A DNA stretch of 64,000 nucleotides from Delphinapterus leucas. Lineage: Eukaryota > Chordata > Mammalia > Artiodactyla > Monodontidae. The notes beneath the pieces were generated by a model, which ran no database searches, had not been told where the DNA came from, and saw nothing but the letters and a program-made list of their open reading frames with translations. How positions within the stretch are numbered: position 1 is the first letter of the stretch; the number at the start of each line of letters is the position of its first letter. Shown here piece after piece: positions 1-11,480 of this stretch. Location of the stretch: positions 69,695,004-69,759,003 of the forward strand of contig NW_022098076.1 in NCBI RefSeq assembly GCF_002288925.2, in the 5' to 3' direction. The translations under genes and the position numbers were made by a program.

Positions 1-780
1 TCCCAAGACTCTTTATTCTTATACTTCAGTACATTTGTGGGGGCAGATCATCTGTGAGGTTATGGTGCTGATAGTTCATAATCAATTTGTTTTCTACATG
101 GTATGCCATTTTGATATGTAAATTTATCTTCTTTTTCAAGGGTGAAATGTTTCTTACGTTATATATTTAGATATTTACATTTTTCAGGAACACCAATTTT
201 ATATATCTTTGTGTTTAATACTATGATTTTTATGTTATCATTTTAACTTTACTTCTCTGAATAATAATTTAGAGTGGGTCAAAATTGGATCAGTCTTAAA
301 ATACCTACTAACAAATCTTATATGTTTCAAATTCTGAGAGTATGTCTTATCTCAGATACTGGCATTCATTAGAAAATGTGCTTAGGTAAATGAAGCTTTC
401 TATATTGATTCGAAGCTAAGTCAAAATCATATAAATATATGATCCTCTGGTTAGAAAATATCCATTCATTTTATTTTATTGAATGTGTTTAAAAAGAGTA
501 GATATTAAATTTTTTTCAAATACATTTCATTCCCTATAGATATGATCATATCTGTAGTTCTCCCTAGTGATACTATCGTGAGAGATTATATTGATACTTT
601 TCTATTATAAACAGTCTTTGGAATTCTATAATGAACCACACTTGCCTATGGTATATCAGCCTTCTTATATGCTGCTAGATTCTATTTTTTACATTGACAT
701 TCATGAATATAATTAGATTATTGCTTTCTTTACTTTTTCTAATTTTGTTCTTTTGCAATTTTATTCTGGATTAATAAAAA
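1..780. other. Unassigned AT-rich DNA
   Basis: I see no gene and no repeat I can name with confidence. The stretch is T-rich and may be a further decayed part of the minus-strand L1M that becomes recognisable from about 780. Confidence 0.4.
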
Positions 781-1340
781 AATTAAAAATACTATGTCCT
801 GAAAAGGTTTAAAGAAAGAGAACTGGAATTATGTCAAAATTTTGGAAGAGTTTCTCTGTGAAACCATGTTGAAGCTTTTTGAAAGAGTTGCAGTATTTCT
901 TCTATGGAATTTGGACTTTTTTAAAATTTCTTTTTCTATGAAAACCAATCTATATAGATTGTCTTTTACCTCTTGAGGAAATTTTGGTAAATTACAAGTT
1001 AATAGAATATTATTCATTTTATCCAAGCTTTCAATGGTATTAGCAGAGTTGAGAAAATAGTTTCATATGACTTAAAAAAAAATTCTCTCTTTCTCTGGTA
1101 ATTTTTTCCCTATTTTCTGCATTTATTTATTTTTTCACTTTTCTCTTAATAAGATTGATTACTGATTTATTTATTTTTTCAAAGAACAAGGTTTTAAAAT
1201 TTATCAATATTATTGTTTTTTAATTTGGTATTTTCTTTCTTTAAATTTTTATTCCATTATTTTAAAATTATTTTTCTAACTTTTTATGTCAAATGTTTAA
1301 TTTTTTATTCTTTATTATATTAATATTACTTGAATGCATA
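781..1340 (-). mobile_element. Ancient L1M fragment, ORF2 region
   Basis: Read on the minus strand, two landmarks of L1 ORF2 appear at their normal spacing of about 300 bp. One is the 'FFEKIN' stretch near 1180, between the endonuclease and reverse transcriptase domains. The other is the 'TGEFYQTF'-like region near 850. Many stops and indels show a very old copy. The plus-strand L1M beginning at about 1345 covers the same part of ORF2, so these are two separate insertions or a rearranged one. Confidence 0.55.
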
Positions 1341-1344
1341 CTCT

Positions 1345-3165
1345 AAATTCTATAGCACCTCTAAAATAGCAAAAGCAAAGAATAACATCTAGTAATCCAA
1401 TAAAGGAAATAAAATAGAACCCTAAAAATACTCAACCCAAAAGAATAAAAGAGGACAAAGAACAGAAGGGACAAATAGAAAACAAATGACAATGTAATGT
1501 CATAGAAGTAAACTATGTCAATAATTCTACTAAATATAAATGTTCTAAAGGCCCAAATGAAAAGACAATGATTGCCTAATTAGTTAAAGAGTAAGACTCA
1601 ACTATATGCTTTCTGTAAGAAATGTACTTTAAATATATAAATCGGTCCAGAGTAAAAGAATGGGAAAACATTAGCAATGAAAGCACTCATCAAAATAAAG
1701 CAGGAATGGCTATATTAATATCTGGTGAAAGAAATTTCCAGCAAGTTTTTAAGATGCCATAACAACTTTAAACATGTATATACCTAATAAGGTAACTTTA
1801 AAACTGATGAAACAAAATTGATATAAAAAATAGACAAATCCATGATTATATTCATATATTTTAATATGCCTATTTCAGTAATTGACAGGACAAGCAAACA
1901 GAAAATCAATAAAAATATAGAACATAGACTATCATCCAAATTATCTAATTTACATTTTTAAATCATTCCACCTAAAAGTAAGAAAATATGCATTCTTTTC
2001 TAGTACACACAGAACATTTACCAAGACAGACTATATTTTGGACTATAAAACAGTCTTAATAAATTTAAAAGAATTCAAGCATTACAAGGTATATTTTCTG
2101 ACCACATGGAGTTGTGAAATCAATAACAGTAAGATAGTTGGAAAATTCCCAACTTTTGAAAACTTAATAATAGGTCGCTTTCCCCATAGTGACCTTAGGT
2201 GTGAAGCATTTCAGCAATGGGGTCTGATTTCCACATCCTTCTAAAGCTCAATAATCAATAACTAGAAATTAATAACCAAAACATATCTGGGAAATCTCCC
2301 AATTTTTGGAAACTTAATAACTCTTCTATATTACCATAGGTCAAATGAAACTTAAAGGAAAAATCTGAAAGTACTTGAATGAATATGAAAATGGAGTCAT
2401 ATCAAAATTTGTGTAATGGAGCTAACTAAATTTGCATTTAGAGGGAAATTTATAGCATCTATATCCTATATTAAAAAAGCAGAAAAGTCTAAAATCAGTA
2501 TTCTACCTTTCATACGCTAGGGAAAAGAGCAAATTATACCCAAAGAAAACAAAGGAAAGGAAAAATTTAAGAAAGAACAAATTAAGAAAGAAAAAATAGC
2601 AGAAATAAGCAAAATAGAAAACAGAAAAATAATCACAAAATCCGTGAATCTAAATGTTAGTTCTTTGAGAAGATCAATAAAATCAATAAAACTCTTGCCA
2701 GACTGATCAAGAATAAAATAAATTATCCATATCAGGAACAATAGAGGTGACACAAAATAATAATGAGGAATTATCATAAACAGCTTTATGTCAGAAAATT
2801 TCTTAGACACACAAACTACCCAATCTTACTAAAGAAGAAATATATAACCTGAATATCCTAATATCTACTAAAGAAATTAAATTTATAGTTAAAAATCGTC
2901 CCACAAAGGAAACTCCGGCCTTTATGGTTTCGCTGTTGAATTTTCCCAAAACAAAAGAAATAACATCAGTTATGTACAATCTCTTGCAGAAAACAGAAAA
3001 GAGAGTGAATATTTTTCAAATTATTTTATGAGGCTAGTATTACTATGATACTAAAATCAGACAAAGACATTACAGGAAAAGAAACCTACAGCCCAATATG
3101 CCGCATGAACATAGATGCAAAAATTCTAAACAAAATTTAGCAATTCAAATTCATCTCTTCAAAAT
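1345..3165 (+). mobile_element. Ancient L1M fragment, endonuclease to early RT
   Basis: The plus strand follows L1 ORF2 order: the 'LQETH' and 'RLKVKGW' neighbourhood near 1600, the linker 'FFEKINKI'-like stretch near 2660, and '[11 protein letters not shown]' near 3110, where the match stops. Stops and frameshifts are frequent throughout, so it is long dead. Part of the endonuclease-linker region around 2110-2320 appears twice in diverged form. Confidence 0.7.
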
Positions 3166-3797
3166 CCATAGAGTGTCTCTCAAACTATCTGACCGATGCA
3201 AAACAGTCCTTTGGGAGAGCTGTGGCCAATGACCCCATTAAGAATAAATGTGCTAAATAGCTACTACATTTGAAAACGGCCTTCAAATGAGTTTAATCCA
3301 CGTTGTATGATGCTCTATTCTTTGCCCAACCTCTTATCTCTTTTCAAGGTAATATATGTATATTATTTATGTGATGTTTATAGTCTTTTTAACTTTAGTC
3401 CACTGGTAGTCGTGAGAGGAAGGGATTTCTCAACTTCAGCTTCTTTCCCTAGAACAAGAAATTGGTATGCAGTAATATTTTACTAGAGGAGATAGAATGA
3501 TAACTTTTTACTTTGCAAAAGTGTTTTATTCACTGGTTAGAGTGAAAGAAAATTTTCCTATGACCATTTTCTATATTGGTGTCTTCCATGAAAGTCTCAA
3601 AGTTAGTGCCTTTCAGTTTGTACAAGTGCCATTTTCTGAAAGGGCTGGAAATCAGACTTTTAACCCTGATGAAAGAGAACAACTTTTCCCCATGGCGACC
3701 TCAAGAATGAAGAAGTTTCAGCAATGTTGTCTGCCATAGGAGATATTTTTACTGTGAAAATTTGGGGAGGAATGAGTAAATATAAAACTCTAACTCA
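3166..3797. other. Unassigned DNA
   Basis: No repeat or gene is recognised. An 80-codon open frame at 3497-3739 has no similarity I can name and is probably chance. Confidence 0.4.
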
Positions 3798-3980
3798 GGG
3801 CTTCCATGGTGGCACAGTGGTTGAGAGTCTGCCAAGATCCCACATGCTGCGGAGCAGCTGGGCCCGTGAGCAGGCTGGGCCCGCTAAGCCTGTGCGTCCG
3901 GAGCCTGTGCTCCGCAACGGGAGAGGCCACAACAGTGAGAGGCCCATGTACCGCATAAAAAACAAAACAAAACAAAACAA
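3798..3980 (+). mobile_element. CHR SINE with internal deletion
   Basis: This is a tRNA-derived cetacean/hippo CHR SINE, copied by L1 machinery. It starts at 'gggcttccatggtggcacag' and ends in an (aaaac)n tail. It is flanked by a perfect 14-bp target-site duplication, 'aaaactctaactca', at 3784-3797 and 3981-3994. Compared with the other copies here it lacks about 40 bp just after 'gagtctgcc'. That segment holds the B box of the internal RNA polymerase III promoter, so this copy should not be transcribed well. Confidence 0.93.
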
Positions 3981-3994
3981 AAAACTCTAACTCA

Positions 3995-5196
3995 AAGGTC
4001 CTAATTCCAATGTTTGAAGTAATGATACAGTCTTTTTGGACATGTCTCTTGCTACATCAATTTTAAAGGATGTATTAATTAAATATAGGACAGGATTAAA
4101 TGGAACATGGATGCTAATATGTCAACCCTTATTATGTAGTAGAGTTTGATTTAACTACAATGAGAAACCTAAGTTTGGTATTATTTGCCATAGAAACTGA
4201 AACTTCTATGTGAAGTTCAGCAAGATTGTAAGATGAGCAATAGGTATGATTTATTTCCTACAGTAAGTGTAGTTAACTAGAGGCAACACAGGAATAAACA
4301 ATTTAAAGTTGAGAAGGTAAACTATGACTCTCTATTCTATTGTCTTCTGGCTGACCCATTGAAAGCTCTGGTCTAAACATATGGACCCCACCACAGAACA
4401 ATAGAATTTTGTGCCTTTGAAAATTTTGTGCCTTTTCTCGTATGAAAAATTGATTTAAACTTTCCGTTTACTTTTATCACTTAAACTTCAAGGTCAATAT
4501 GAACAAAATAGAAGGCCACTTTAGTGTTTTATTCTACTTTAATATTGTATACAGTAGTGGTCAAGGATTTCTAATGCATGTCGTGTGGAAAATAAGACTG
4601 GACAATCTTAGCATGCATAACCTGGCTGACTCCAGGGGAAGCAGCCCTGAAATGTATTCTACACACTGAAAGGATTTTAAAGGACTTTGGCTTCTTTGAG
4701 TATCACAAAGCTTTTGTTGTCTTAAGCAGTTTGCCTTGAATCTGTAAGCTTTGTGTCAAAGAAAATGGGACAAAACTTTGTATCTGGGGGAATGAAAAAA
4801 TCTTTATTATTTAAAGAGTTACACACAGTACTCCTAATTCTCTAGCCATTGCAGTATCTTCCTTTATTCTCAATGCCCCTGCCTTACATCTTTATACCTA
4901 TGATGAGGTCTCTAGGTAGTCCACTTCTTGTTGCTCCTCCCCTCTCTTTCAGAAATTCTTCACATCAACCAAATTGAGAAGAATCTGTTGGTCTCAGGAA
5001 ATGCCAAATATTTTCCCATTTCTGCATTCTGGCCTCCTTTCTTTATCCTATCTGGAAATGCAGAAATTCAAGAGCTAGAAAAGAATGGTTATGTATATTA
5101 GCAATGCACACATGATTTCTCAAATAGCTTCAACTTGCTAAATGGTTAATGCCAGTAATATAAAAGGAATAAAATTTTTAAGTGCTTTAAGTGTTT
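3995..5196. other. Unassigned DNA
   Basis: About 1.2 kb between two SINE insertions. No gene or named repeat recognised. Confidence 0.4.
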
Positions 5197-5212
5197 CAGA
5201 AGTGTTCATTTT

Positions 5213-5426
5213 TTTTTTTTTTTTTTTTTTTTTTGCGGTACGCGGGCCTCTCACTGTTGTGGCCTCTCCCGTTGCGGAGCACAGGCTCTGGACGCGCAGG
5301 CTTAGCGGCCATGGCTCACAGGCCCAGCCGCTCTGCGGCATGTGGGATCCTCCCGGACCGGGGCACGAACCCGTGTCCCCTGCATCGGCAGGCGGAACCT
5401 CAACCACTGCGCCACCAGGGAAGCCC
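5213..5426 (-). mobile_element. CHR SINE, full length
   Basis: Minus-strand copy. Its poly-A tail shows as about 20 T at the left, and its head ends at 'ccaccagggaagcccc'. The target-site duplication is 17 bp and perfect ('cagaagtgttcattttt', 5197-5213 and 5427-5443; the left copy shares its last T with the tail). Both A- and B-box regions are present. The open frames of 80-100 codons crossing it are poly-T plus SINE, not genes. Confidence 0.95.
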
Positions 5427-5443
5427 CAGAAGTGTTCATTTTT

Positions 5444-7016
5444 AAATTAAAAAATTGACCTGAGAATAATGTACTAATCTCTATTTATTAAATCAAAACA
5501 CCTATAGAATAATAAAAGTTTCTTTTCCTCTCAATAATGCTTGTGCTCCACAGTAACAATACTATATCACCTTTTAATAAATACTTTAAAATCTAGCATT
5601 TTATTCAAACATTTTCAATAGCTAATCTAAATTCACTTTACTGTTAATACCAAGATTCATTCCATTTTCCTTATAATAAGCTCCACACGAGTAACTTCCT
5701 ACAGAGTTTAACGTAGTCCATCCACAAAAAATTGAGTCTAGTTAAAGGCAATTCCTCTTTAAATTTTCTTAAAATTGTATATGTAAGAAAAAAAAGTTAA
5801 GCTAAAAGGAAAAAGGAGCATGCTTTAGAGAATTATGATGATGCTTTTAAAATTTTGATGAAAAGCATAAAAGCTAAGAATTTATTATCACTTGACCAAA
5901 AATATAAGTTTAAAGGTAAAAATTAAGGCAAGTTTGGGTTGCCCCAAAGCCTAGCTTTGTGATTAGCAGGGACACTTGCTGGGGTGGTTTGCTAGTTTGC
6001 AGACCCCTAGCTCATGACTGGGGTGCTTTTCCTGTCATACGCAGGTTGCATTTAATAACAGAATGGTACTTCATATCCTGCATGGAGAGAAAATGACTAC
6101 GTTTCTCATGGGGTTTACACCTCTTGTTCCTTATATTACCCACTTGAGGCATGCAATAATCATCCACAATATGTAGCTGAGTGATCATGTCAGCTGTGTT
6201 TCATAACTAGAAATACCACAGGACACACTTTCTCACACATTTTAGGCTCAGGGTGGCAAACTGAGTTCAGAGTAGTCTCACAGAGCATAGCTGAAACGCA
6301 TTTGTTTCTGAAATTGAAGATGAAACAAGCCCAATGTTCATTCCCAGAAACTTAATGACACTGATCCTAATTTTTCTTGATACTTACTTAAATGGTTGAT
6401 AACAAAAAATAATTATCTCTGTGTTAGTTTACATTGAAGAGATTCTAAGATGACAGAGGTTAATATTTTATAGCTATGTATTAAAAATGTGTGGTTATGA
6501 ATATTTCAGGTATCTATTTTCAAGAAGAACCATTCTCATAAATTAATAGTACCATTTAATGATCAATATAGGTCAGCTGCTGGGATTAGATTGTAACGTA
6601 TCTTTATGTTAGTAAAAGTGACATCATTTTTCATGTAAAATAATGACAACTGGACTCAAAGTCTGAATTTTAAATCATTGAATAAAATTTTCTATCATGT
6701 GTCACATCAGAATTACTTTCTCCCCTACATACTCCTGAGGTTAGTTTAATAAATCTTTTCTCTTAGGATTTAGGCTTTCAGTATTTATTTTAATTATTTG
6801 CTTTCTAAATATTTGCTATACTTTTGTTCCCTTTACCATTAATTAGGTGCATCAATTATTTCCAGTTTTTGAAATATTTACCTGGGACATTCTTTTTTCT
6901 AATCACACAGTAAGAGAATTCACCCGATTTTCTCTGCAGAACAATACCAAGTGTTGGGGCTTGATATATTGTTTTGTTCTGCTCTGTTGTCTAATAATAT
7001 GATAAACTTCTTTCAG
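5444..7016. other. Unassigned AT-rich DNA
   Basis: No gene or named repeat recognised over about 1.6 kb. Confidence 0.4.
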
Positions 7017-7152
7017 CCTTGAGATAAGACGAAAGAAAAATGAAAGGTCTGGAAACATGGCAACACTTGGGAATAGAAAAAGCCATATCGGAATTGGAAT
7101 TTTGAGTCGCAGAATGAAAAAGCTGGAATCTATTTACCATGAATTGCTCAAA
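7017..7152 (+). other. Weak candidate exon
   Basis: A 136-bp segment sits between an acceptor-like 'cttctttcag' ending at 7016 and a donor-like 'AAA|gtaaat' at 7153. One frame (codons from 7018) is open across it and on to a stop at 7210-7212. The predicted peptide is basic and helix-rich near its end ('RRMKKLESIYHELLK'). Three CpG sites lie within a CpG-poor neighbourhood. I do not recognise the peptide. A chance combination is quite possible, so this is only a candidate. Confidence 0.15.
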
Positions 7153-7594
7153 GTAAATACAAAAACACCTTGTGAAATATACATCTCACTTTACATTGAA
7201 CATGTTTTCTAAATTTGAAGAACTTGACAGGTTTTACCCATATTCTTTTCTTGTCAGTAACAAACAGTGTTGTCAATTGTTACTGTAGCAGAAACAGCCT
7301 GTCTTTGCTTTTCCTGCTTTTCTATCCCATCAACTGGCACAATCCAGATGAAACAATTAGAAATACCCGAGAGAGAAGACTTTTTGCCCATCGATCAGCA
7401 CCTTCACTGAACACCTTCCAAATACCTCACACTCTGCCTAGTAGAGACAACTCTCTCCATCCCCAGGAGTTACTATTCTCATCATTTCACCATTCCCTTT
7501 CACCATATTTGCATTTTTTCACTTAAAATGATCAAAATTCATGGACTGTGTTCAGGTGGAAAAATAATTCTAAATTTGAACCAATAATTTTTGC
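7153..7594. other. Unassigned DNA
   Basis: A 103-codon open frame at 7215-7526 has no recognisable similarity and is probably chance. Nothing else is seen. Confidence 0.4.
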
Positions 7595-7803
7595 TTTTTT
7601 TTTTTTTTTTTGCGGTACGAGGGCCTCTCACTGTTGTGACCTCTCCCGTTGCGGAGCACAGGCTCCGGACGCGCAGGCCCAGCGGCCACGGCTCACGGGC
7701 CCAGCCACTCCATGGCATGTGGGATCTTCCCGGACCGGGGCACGAACCCGTGTCCCCTGCATCGGCAGGCGGACTCTCAACCACTGCGCCACCAGAAAAG
7801 CCC
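7595..7803 (-). mobile_element. CHR SINE, full length
   Basis: Minus-strand copy with a run of 17 T at the left and the head 'ccagaaaagccc' at the right. I could not find a clean target-site duplication. It is the first of three CHR copies within 1.4 kb in alternating orientation. Confidence 0.93.
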
Positions 7804-8093
7804 TGTTTTGTCTTTTTTTTTTAATAAAACTTTATTTCTAATTGGTTGACACTGGGGTCAGACTCAAAACCCTACTCTGGACCTTTCTTTAATAATACAA
7901 AACCTTACTCTTCTGGGGATGGACAGGAAACCCTCCCATCCCCAGAACGCAGGCAAAGAGCCACTGCTTTTAGTAGAGTAGAAACAAAATCCAGCTATCT
8001 CTGGAAAGGGGTATAAAACTTTCTGGCCATCATGATGCAGGTAAAGATCCATTGCTTCTGGGGGAAGGTAGAAGCAAAATGTTTGATCCTGGG

Positions 8094-8299
8094 GGCTTCC
8101 CTGGTGGCGCAGTGGTTGAGAGTCTGCCTGCCGATGCAGGGGACACGGGTTCGTGCCCTGGTCCGGGAAGATCCCACATGCCGCGGAGCGGCTGGGCCCG
8201 TGAGCCATGGCCTCTGGGCCTGCGCGTCCAGAGCCTGTGCTCGGCAAAGGGAGAGGCCACAACAGTGAGAGGCCCGCGTACGGCAAAAAAAAAAAAAAA
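8094..8299 (+). mobile_element. CHR SINE, full length
   Basis: Plus-strand copy from 'gggcttccctggtggcgcag' to a 15-A tail. The target-site duplication is 13 bp with one mismatch ('gtttgatcctggg' at 8081-8093, 'gtttgaccctggg' at 8300-8312). It is close to the general sequence of the other copies, so it is probably fairly young. Confidence 0.95.
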
Positions 8300-8754
8300 G
8301 TTTGACCCTGGGAAAATGACAGGAAAGATTCGTGGGTCCAGGATAGGGAGCTGTTGCAAAGTATAGGTCTTCCACCAATGGGGGAGGGGCAAGAAACACC
8401 CTCCTCTACAGGAACACAGAATATGAGCAGAAATTGGCTGCTACTGGGGCTATGGGGTGTGAAACATGAGATATCCCCACCCCATGATTCTGGATGCAAG
8501 AGCCTACCTAAAACAGAAACTGGAGCAGGAGAACAGGGAAACACCTTGATCCCACCACCAGTCTAGCACTGGGTAACAAGCAACAGCAATTCCCTTCTGG
8601 CAAAAGGTAAGAGCATAGAGACCCTTCTCTCTGGGATCAATTTGATGGTTCTTCTAAAAGCAAAGGATGGAGTGGAGCAGGGACACTGAAGAAAAGCCTT
8701 CAGTGCCACACACTGCTTACTAGACACAAGGTCATGGCAGCCCACAGTGGAGAA

Positions 8755-8963
8755 TTTTTTTTTTTTTTTTTTTCGGCACGCAGGCCTCTCACTTTTTTGG
8801 CCTCTCCCGTTGCGGAGGACAGGCTCCGGACGTGCGGGCTCAGCTGCCATGGCTCACGGGACCAGCCACTCCGAGGCATGCGGGATCTTCCCGTACCGGG
8901 GTACGAACCCACGTCCCCTGCATCGGCAGGTGGACTCTCAACCACTGCGCCACCAGTGAAGCC
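8755..8963 (-). mobile_element. CHR SINE, full length
   Basis: Minus-strand copy with poly-T at the left. A perfect 14-bp target-site duplication, 'cccacagtggagaa', lies at 8741-8754 and 8964-8977. It is more diverged than its neighbours (for example 'ttttttggcctctcccg'). Confidence 0.95.
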
Positions 8964-9289
8964 CCCACAGTGGAGAAATTTGAAGCCTATAGGACACTGA
9001 AGTTGACCATAGCAACATCAACACACACACTCTACTCAACTATTGTCTAGATTGATTTAACCTCCTATGCTAACAGCCTGACAGAAGTAAAGGTCTGTAA
9101 TTTTAGCAGGAGTAATTCCTATTTACCTTAGTCTTTACTGTTAATCCAAACATGATATTAGTTAAATATCACCATATACACAAAAAAGTAATAATAATAA
9201 CTATAATAATAATAATAGAAAAAGACAACAAAATAGGAAAAAAACCCAACTTATTGTCAAGAGATAAATCAACAGAATCAAGCTAAGAG

Positions 9290-10395
9290 ATGATACAGAT
9301 ATTGAAACTATCAGTCAGAATTTTCTGGACCCATGTGCAGTGAAAAATTGGAAACGTAAAGAAATTTAAGTATAAACTACCATTTACAATATCATAAAAA
9401 CATGAAATTCTTAAGGATAAATCTGACAAAACATGCAATACGTTTAAGATAAAAATGATAAAGCATTGAGCAACTAAAAAAGTCCTAATAATGAAGAGAT
9501 ATACTGTGCTATGGATCTAAAAATTCAAAATTGTTAACGTATCATTTATTCCCAAGCTGTTCTACAGAGTCAACTCAATCTCTATCCAAATAATAGCAGA
9601 TTTTTTAATAAACTGTGGCAAACTAATTCTAAAATTCACATACAAATGCAGAGGTCCTGAAATAGCCAAAACAGCTTTGACAAATAAAAAAAGCTGGAAA
9701 ACTTAAAACCACAATGAACTACTTCACAAACTACTTGCATGGCTAAAGTAACAAATACAGCAATACCAAGTCTCGGCAGGATGTAGAGAAACCTGAACTC
9801 TCATATGTTACTGGTGAAAACATTTCCTTGTACAGCTGCTTTGAAGAAGTTTGGCAGTTGCTTAGAAAGCTAGTCTTTACTTCCCATATGTCCCAGCAAT
9901 CCCATTCATGTGTATTTATGCAAGAGAAGTGAAAATATATGTCTACTCAAAGACATACATTAATATTTATTAAAGTTTTATTGATCATAGCTACAAATTG
10001 GAAACAACCAAAATGGCCATTAATAAACTGTGATTCAGACATATCATTAAATACTACTAAACAATAAAAAATGCTAGCACATGTAACAACATAGCTGAAT
10101 TAAGGGCATTATTCTAAGTTCAGGAATCCAGATATAAATAGCTATATATCATTTGATTTCCCTTATATGACATTATTGAAGTGGCAAAAATTCTAGGACC
10201 CAAAATCTGATTGGTGGTTTCTATGACTTGGATATCAGGAAGGAGATTGACTACCAAGGGTTATGAAGGACATTTCTGAGGTAATGTAACAGTTCTATAT
10301 CTTGACTGTGGTGGTGGTTACATGAATGTATACATTTTTCAAGATCATATTTTAAAAGGTGAATTTTATTTAAATTATATCTTAATAATACCAAC
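9290..10395 (+). mobile_element. Ancient L1M 3' end
   Basis: Plus-strand relic of the ORF2 C-terminal region followed by a 3' UTR. Landmarks are a 'cccagcaatcccattca' stretch near 9892, 'ttggaaacaaccaaaatggcc' near 9997, and the tail 'gactgtggtggtggttacatg' near 10305, typical of L1M 3' UTRs. It is highly decayed. Most of ORF2 is missing between this part and the 5' part to its left. Confidence 0.7.
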
Positions 10396-10459
10396 TAAAG
10401 CATGAACAAAGAAAATATTAATCTCTCTTTGGTGGAAATCTTAATCTCTCCTTTTGTGT

Positions 10460-10850
10460 TTTCAATTGACTAAAGACCAGCTACCTGGATATACCACAAG
10501 TTACTTAAACACATCTCCATACTGAATCTCATATACATCTGCTATGTCTAGGCTTTGTCTCTTTCTAATGAAACTAGTATTTCACTCAAACTGAAAACTT
10601 TGATTTAACTTTGCTTCCTCTCTTGTCTTTGTTTGAAATAAATGAACAATTCTTACAGGCCTGCTTCTCCTATGGCTTTTGCATCCATTCTCACTTTCCA
10701 ATCCTTTTTGCTGCATCTTAATCCTAGACGTTATTGAATTTTTCCTTTCCTGTCAAAATTACTTCTTATCTCATGTCTGAGCTCCCAGCTCTCCCCATTA
10801 TAAAAACACATTTTGGCCAGATTAATATCCTCATGTAGGCACTATAGGTA
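10460..10850 (+). mobile_element. Possible L2 ORF2 fragment
   Basis: Pyrimidine-rich sequence with weak resemblance to L2 ORF2 ('acacatctccatactgaatctca'-like). It lies just upstream of clearer MIR- and L2-type sequence. Low certainty. Confidence 0.3.
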
Positions 10851-10927
10851 GTGTCTTGATTGTGCTATTTATTAGCTATTTTATCTTGAGAAATTTAATT
10901 TCTATAGGCTTTCTAATTCATAAAATG
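10850..10927 (+). mobile_element. MIR fragment
   Basis: A short match to the MIR core ('tatttattagctattttatcttgagaa', then a 'cataaaatg' end). Confidence 0.4.
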
Positions 10928-11480
10928 CATTCATCCATTTAGTGAACAACTATTCATTAAACCCCGACTGATTGTCAATCACTGTTCTAAGTGCTGCAGT
11001 TATGACACTAAATTATTGCTTTGCAGAGCATATTTTCCAGTGGGGAAAGGCAAATATAAAACAAGTAAAAATAAAATAAGTACAATAATTTTAGATATCT
11101 ATAAGTTTGACAAAGACAGTAAATTAGGGTATAATGATATACCTTCTCTAGATAGTTTGGGAAATGAGAGTCTAATGCAATAAATTTAGATTCAGTGATG
11201 AAGGAAGGTCTCCTGACATTTTGGGGGGGATCCAAATAGTATGAAAGTGCCATTCATGGAAAGATCTGGGGCAAATTATTCAAGGAGGAAGAACACTGAG
11301 TACAAATGTCCTGAGGTAGGAAGGAACTTGGGTATGTTTGATAAGAAGAAAGAAGGTCAGTGTGGCTGGAGAATAACGAACAGAGCAAGAGAAGGGAAGA
11401 CGGAAATGAGCTCAGAGAGCTAGGAAAGGATCAGACCACCCATGGCTTTATGGAACATTATAAGGTGTTAGAAATTTCTA
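10928..11480 (+). mobile_element. L2 3' region
   Basis: Follows the L2 3' order: 'aatcactgttctaagtgctgc', 'aatgtcctgaggtaggaa', 'ggtcagtgtggctggaga', 'catggctttatgg'. Ancient mammalian LINE2, strongly diverged. Confidence 0.65.

Larger units (their letters stand above)
7850..9290 (+). mobile_element. Ancient L1M, probable 5' UTR/ORF1 part
   Basis: The sequence around the SINEs is relatively GC-rich and repeat-like. It fits my memory of an L1M 5' region, running into an ORF1-like stretch near 9280 ('gatgatacagatattgaaac'). It leads directly into unmistakable L1M 3' sequence at 9290. Two CHR SINEs (8094, 8755) landed in it. A 226-codon minus-strand frame here is a by-product of repeat sequence. 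The assignment of this 5' part is from memory and is less sure than that of the 3' part. Confidence 0.5.

Noticed and set aside
5142..5450. Overlapping 80-100 codon frames, repeated at 7.6, 8.0-8.9, 26.8, 38.5, 41.2, 47.1 and 61.6 kb
   Set aside because: All translate the same CHR SINE, with poly-F or poly-K from its tail. GC-rich SINEs have few stops, so frames open on both strands without being genes.
7864..8544. 226-codon minus-strand frame
   Set aside because: It runs through old L1M-type sequence and a CHR SINE, and has no domain I recognise.
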